Source: Mycoplasma sp. CAG:956 (GTDB lineage Bacteria > Bacillota_I > Bacilli_A > RF39 > UBA660). From it: a stretch of 64,000 bases of DNA. Location: NCBI GenBank assembly GCA_000433475.1, contig HF993109.1:142112-206111 (forward strand), given 5' to 3'. Shown here piece after piece: positions 61,244 to 64,000 of this stretch. The translations under genes and the position numbers were made by a program. The notes beneath the pieces were generated by a model. That model was given only the letters and a program-made list of their open reading frames with translations, did not search any database and was not told the origin of the DNA. Numbering within the stretch: position 1 is the first letter of the stretch; the number at the start of each line of letters is the position of its first letter.

Positions 61244-62032
61244 ATGTATTTTGAAATATTGGGTTTATCTGTTCTTTATATCTATGTTTTAAATAAGACT
61301 AAAGTTATTGATATTAAAAAATGTATTAATGATAATGTTGGATATTTCTTAAGATTTAAAGAAAGTGATTATGACTTTTTAGTTAGAACTCGTTATGGTG
61401 AAGGAGTTGATCCAGATTACTTATTCGGTAAAAGAATTACTCAAGGTTTAGTAGTAGGTTTACTTGTTATTTGTTTCTTTATTAATAAATTTAGTTATAT
61501 TTATGTTATTGTAGCTATCGTAGCAGGTATTTTAATGTTTAAATCTAGTTATTCTAGTTTAAAGAGTTATTATAAAAATAACTTACATACGATAGATGCC
61601 ATGTTACCACATTACTTAAAAGGTTTAGAAATCTTAATTCAACACTATACAGTACCTGTTGCTATTGGAAAAAGTGTTGATACTGCACCAGAAATATTTA
61701 AAAAAGGCTTATTAGAAATGATTGCTAAAATTAACTCTGGTGATAGTACGATTGAACCTTATATGGAATTTGCTAGAACTTACCCAGTAAGAGATTCCAT
61801 GCGTATGATGCGTTTATTATACCGTTTAGGTTTAGGACGTCAAGATAGAAAACAAGAACAGTTACTTAACTTCTCAAGGTCTATTTCTAATCTTCAACAA
61901 AAAGCTCGTGATACTAAATACAAAGAAAGATTAGATAAGATGGAAAATAAGACTATGAGTATGCTTATTTCTACTGGTCTTGGAGTTATGATTTTACTAG
62001 TACTTGCTGTAATGCAAATGATGAATGGATAG
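61244..62032 (+). CDS. tadC: TadC-like inner membrane platform protein
   Basis: The 262-aa partner of TadB has helices near 2-14, 72-106 and 238-258, with the T2SSF core between (TIDAMLPHYLKGLEILIQHY, MARTYPVRDSMRMMRLLY type, QKARDTKYKERLDKMENKTM). TadB and TadC together form the membrane platform that the ATPase turns during pilus or pseudopilus assembly. GTAGAGTAATT with a 2-nt intergenic gap indicates coupling to tadB. It is the last gene before the terminator. Confidence 0.85.
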   Translation: MYFEILGLSVLYIYVLNKTKVIDIKKCINDNVGYFLRFKESDYDFLVRTRYGEGVDPDYLFGKRITQGLVVGLLVICFFINKFSYIYVIVAIVAGILMFKSSYSSLKSYYKNNLHTIDAMLPHYLKGLEILIQHYTVPVAIGKSVDTAPEIFKKGLLEMIAKINSGDSTIEPYMEFARTYPVRDSMRMMRLLYRLGLGRQDRKQEQLLNFSRSISNLQQKARDTKYKERLDKMENKTMSMLISTGLGVMILLVLAVMQMMNG

Positions 62033-62055
62033 AGCTCTTAATTGGGCTCTTTTTT
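62031..62055 (+). terminator. Terminator closing the Tad-like operon
   Basis: AGAGCTC pairs with GGGCTCT (one G-T pair) around TTAATT and is followed by TTTTT. The left arm overlaps the tadC stop. Confidence 0.85.
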
Positions 62056-62099
62056 AGATATACTAATCTTATTAGAAAGGTAATTTTGGTATAAATATA

Positions 62100-62300
62100 G
62101 AAGTTAAGAAAAAAGAATTTATGGATTAGCCAGAGTATAAAAAATATCCAGATTTATTAACGTCTTCTCTTGATTTATTTTTATTACCTGTTGATACTTT
62201 TATTAAACAATTTAAAAAATTAAAAATAAAATTAGGTAGTGATTATGTGGAAAAATTAGCTAGTGATGAAGGATTAATAGAAATAATGTATGAAGATTAG
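62100..62300 (+). pseudogene. Small decayed gene or unstarted ORF
   Basis: A frame reading EVKKKEFMD, stop (TAG), PEYKKYPDLLTSSLDLFLLP, FIKQFKKLKIKLG and ending MYED lacks a start after its internal stop. The amphipathic, protein-like sequence suggests a dead gene of about 65 codons. Apart from the flanking terminators, the rest of 62056-62409 shows nothing I can support. Confidence 0.4.
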
Positions 62301-62349
62301 ATAGAAAGTTATGGTCTTTTGTTAAATAACATTATGGTTAATTTTATTG

Positions 62350-62376
62350 GGATGACGAAAGTCATCTTTATTTTTT
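62350..62376 (+). terminator. Terminator hairpin with GAAA tetraloop
   Basis: GATGAC-GAAA-GTCATC is a perfect short hairpin with a GNRA loop, followed by TTTA and a long T-run. Confidence 0.7.
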
Positions 62377-62409
62377 TATTAGGAAGATCTTTCTTTCGTT
62401 GCTCTTTGA

Positions 62410-62438
62410 TTGCTAAAAATAACAATTTATTCTATACT
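62410..62438 (+). promoter_or_regulatory. Sigma-A type promoter
   Basis: TTGCTA (62410-62415), a 17-nt spacer and TATACT (62433-62438) lie 31 nt upstream of the 62470 gene. Confidence 0.6.
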
Positions 62439-62469
62439 ATAATTAAAATTATAAAAAAGAGGAAGTACT

Positions 62470-63957
62470 ATGGATAAAGAATACTTAAAAAATTTTACTA
62501 AAGAAGAAATATTTGACTTATATGATGCTATAGTTCATAAAAAAAGAAAAAATTATAATAATATTACTAAATCTAAAATGGTTGATGCCATTTTTGAGGA
62601 ATACCTTGATTATCATAATATAATTAGCATTTGTACTTTAAAAGAACTAAAAGTTTTAAAAAAAATGGTAAATGGTAGTTTTGAATATAAAATCAGTGAA
62701 GATAATGACTTTGCTATTAGTAATTTAGAAGCCAAACTCTTAATCACTTTAAATAAGAATGATATAAAACTAATGCCTGGTTTAGAAGAACCTATTAAAA
62801 CCTCAGTTAATAAAATGAATCTAAAAGAAATTGAAGAAAAAGAAAAAGTGATTATTCCCTTATTAGGACTTCTAAAAGTTATGGGCTTTGAAAGACTTAC
62901 TAATATTATTTACTTAATTAAAAAAATTTATAATATTGATAAAGAATTAGATAATTACTTAAGTAATAGTCTATTATTTAACTATTATTGCTTTATTACA
63001 GATACTGATGAATATAAATTTGTTGCTGTATTTCGTCCTTATTTAGAATATATTGAAGAATTAAAAGACCTTTACCAAAATAAAGAATTAGATATTAAAA
63101 CTTTTAATCCTACTACTTTAACTAATATATTCTATTATGATTATGATAAAAGTAATAAAACAGTAAGTAAGTTAGTAAAACGTTTAAAATATCCTTTCTT
63201 AATAAAACAGATAAACTTAATTGCCCTTTTTGATAGTAGCCGTAAAGAAATAAAAAAACTATTACATTCTGATTTAACTGAAACAGAAATAGATACTCTA
63301 ATTAATAATATACCATCTAGTAGTTATGGTGGTTTAACTAAGGAAAAATATGCTGAAAATATCTTAGAAAACCAAAAAATTGAAGCTGAAATGAATTATA
63401 ATTATATTAAACAGAGTAAGAGTGCTGCTCTAAGTAAAAAAGATGCTGATCTATTTTATAAAACCTATTTTGCTATATTAGAATATACTAATAACTATTA
63501 TCATCTAAATAACTTAAAAATATATAAACAAAGTAATTTAAATCCTTACTTATTAGTACCAATTATTGAAAAATTTTATAATAATAAAGAATTAATAATT
63601 ACTAACTTTCTAAAAGAGAATCCTTATAAATTTAAAAAAGAAGAATTAGAAATAGTAAATAACTATAAAAAAGCTTATCGTAATTTATTTATTATTGTTG
63701 AATATGATTATGAATATACCAAAATAGCTTTTAATAATACTATTTATATGGTCAAAGGCTTAAATTCTCCTATTGATGAAGTAATACTTTATAATAGACT
63801 TCCATATCTTGCCATGACAACTCTTTTACCTTTTAAAGACCAAATAATTTATGATGGTATTTTAAGTAGTTATGGCAATAATTTAGATATAAGTTCAAAA
63901 ATGAAAATGGAACTTATTAACTCTTTAAAAGCTGCTCCTAAAATTTATCACTTATAA
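62470..63957 (+). CDS. Uncharacterised 495-aa cytoplasmic protein
   Basis: The 495-aa protein starts at ATG 62470 with AGAGGAAG upstream. It has no signal peptide or membrane helix. The N-terminal 60 residues (LKNFTKEEIFDLYDAIVHKK, MVDAIFEEYLDYH) form a small helical unit such as a SAP-type or Rho-N-like helix-extended-helix could, but this is not certain. The rest is Asn/Lys/Ile/Leu-rich helix with no motif I recognise. It has its own promoter. From 63958 to the window end nothing is visible. Confidence 0.75.
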   Translation: MDKEYLKNFTKEEIFDLYDAIVHKKRKNYNNITKSKMVDAIFEEYLDYHNIISICTLKELKVLKKMVNGSFEYKISEDNDFAISNLEAKLLITLNKNDIKLMPGLEEPIKTSVNKMNLKEIEEKEKVIIPLLGLLKVMGFERLTNIIYLIKKIYNIDKELDNYLSNSLLFNYYCFITDTDEYKFVAVFRPYLEYIEELKDLYQNKELDIKTFNPTTLTNIFYYDYDKSNKTVSKLVKRLKYPFLIKQINLIALFDSSRKEIKKLLHSDLTETEIDTLINNIPSSSYGGLTKEKYAENILENQKIEAEMNYNYIKQSKSAALSKKDADLFYKTYFAILEYTNNYYHLNNLKIYKQSNLNPYLLVPIIEKFYNNKELIITNFLKENPYKFKKEELEIVNNYKKAYRNLFIIVEYDYEYTKIAFNNTIYMVKGLNSPIDEVILYNRLPYLAMTTLLPFKDQIIYDGILSSYGNNLDISSKMKMELINSLKAAPKIYHL

Positions 63958-64000
63958 AATTAGAACTAAATTGAAGTAGTCAAGTAAAAATAGACACTTT

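Noticed and set aside
1..64000. Mycoplasma-type genetic code (TGA as Trp)
   Set aside because: recX ends in TGA, and the genes use TGG for Trp; no in-frame TGA needs to be read through.

Overview
This is an AT-rich stretch of a low-GC Bacillota chromosome, probably an uncultured anaerobic gut Bacilli lineage (RF39/Mollicutes-like or Erysipelotrichia-like). That placement is an inference. It rests on A/T-loaded codons, strong AGGAGG-type ribosome sites, a solitary rpsD with its own leader, FtsK/SpoIIIE, a PrsA lipoprotein, a YmfF/YmfH-type M16 pair, a PFOR that implies anaerobic energy metabolism, and YjcZ-like microproteins. TGA is a stop (it ends recX), so the Mycoplasma code does not apply. 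Nearly all genes lie on the + strand. The exceptions are prsA, an IS3 transposase, one small unknown gene and rpsD.

Region by region: 1-5.2 kb has two helicase-associated-domain-type repeat proteins without a helicase, which share a C-terminal module, and a coiled-coil/acidic-tail protein. 5.2-5.7 kb is a decayed ISL3-type mini-element with perfect 24-bp ends. 5.7-13.2 kb has recX, a 1530-aa protein with a C-terminal TDCCQ/QSWVWR module, a cysteine-free aldehyde-dehydrogenase-fold protein and prsA. 13.3-18.3 kb has a dead gene, two membrane microproteins, ftsK/spoIIIE, a fragment related to the ALDH-like protein, and a Lys-rich membrane protein with a DUF4358-like end. 18.4-22.1 kb is a two-gene unit of a giant type IV pilin-like protein with Ig-like repeats and a membrane partner. 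22.3-28.3 kb is accessory: three unknown genes, an IS3 copy and an Asn-rich membrane protein. 28.4-34 kb has PFOR, an XRE regulator, an unknown gene and a deacetylase-like membrane protein. 34.1-38.6 kb is a MarR plus heterodimeric ABC exporter operon with a clear operator. 38.7-47.6 kb is housekeeping: a KsgA/Dim1-like methyltransferase, tRNA-Arg and tRNA-Pro, a small alarmone synthetase, a dGTPase-like HD protein, a membrane propeller-like protein, an M16 pair and rpsD.

The most striking system is a compact nine-gene operon at 47.87-62.03 kb. Three exported or membrane proteins come first, including a 2273-aa secreted protein with a possible thioester domain. A TadE-like single-pass protein, two tandem CpaB/SAF-like proteins, a TadA/CpaF ATPase with an Asn-rich tail, and TadB and TadC membrane proteins follow. 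Gaps are 1-30 nt and a terminator closes the unit. It reads as a reduced Tad (Flp)-type surface apparatus with its own large surface protein. The window shows no Flp pilin, no TadZ, no secretin (none is expected in a monoderm) and no prepilin peptidase. The giant pilin-like protein at 18.4 kb would also need a prepilin peptidase from elsewhere.
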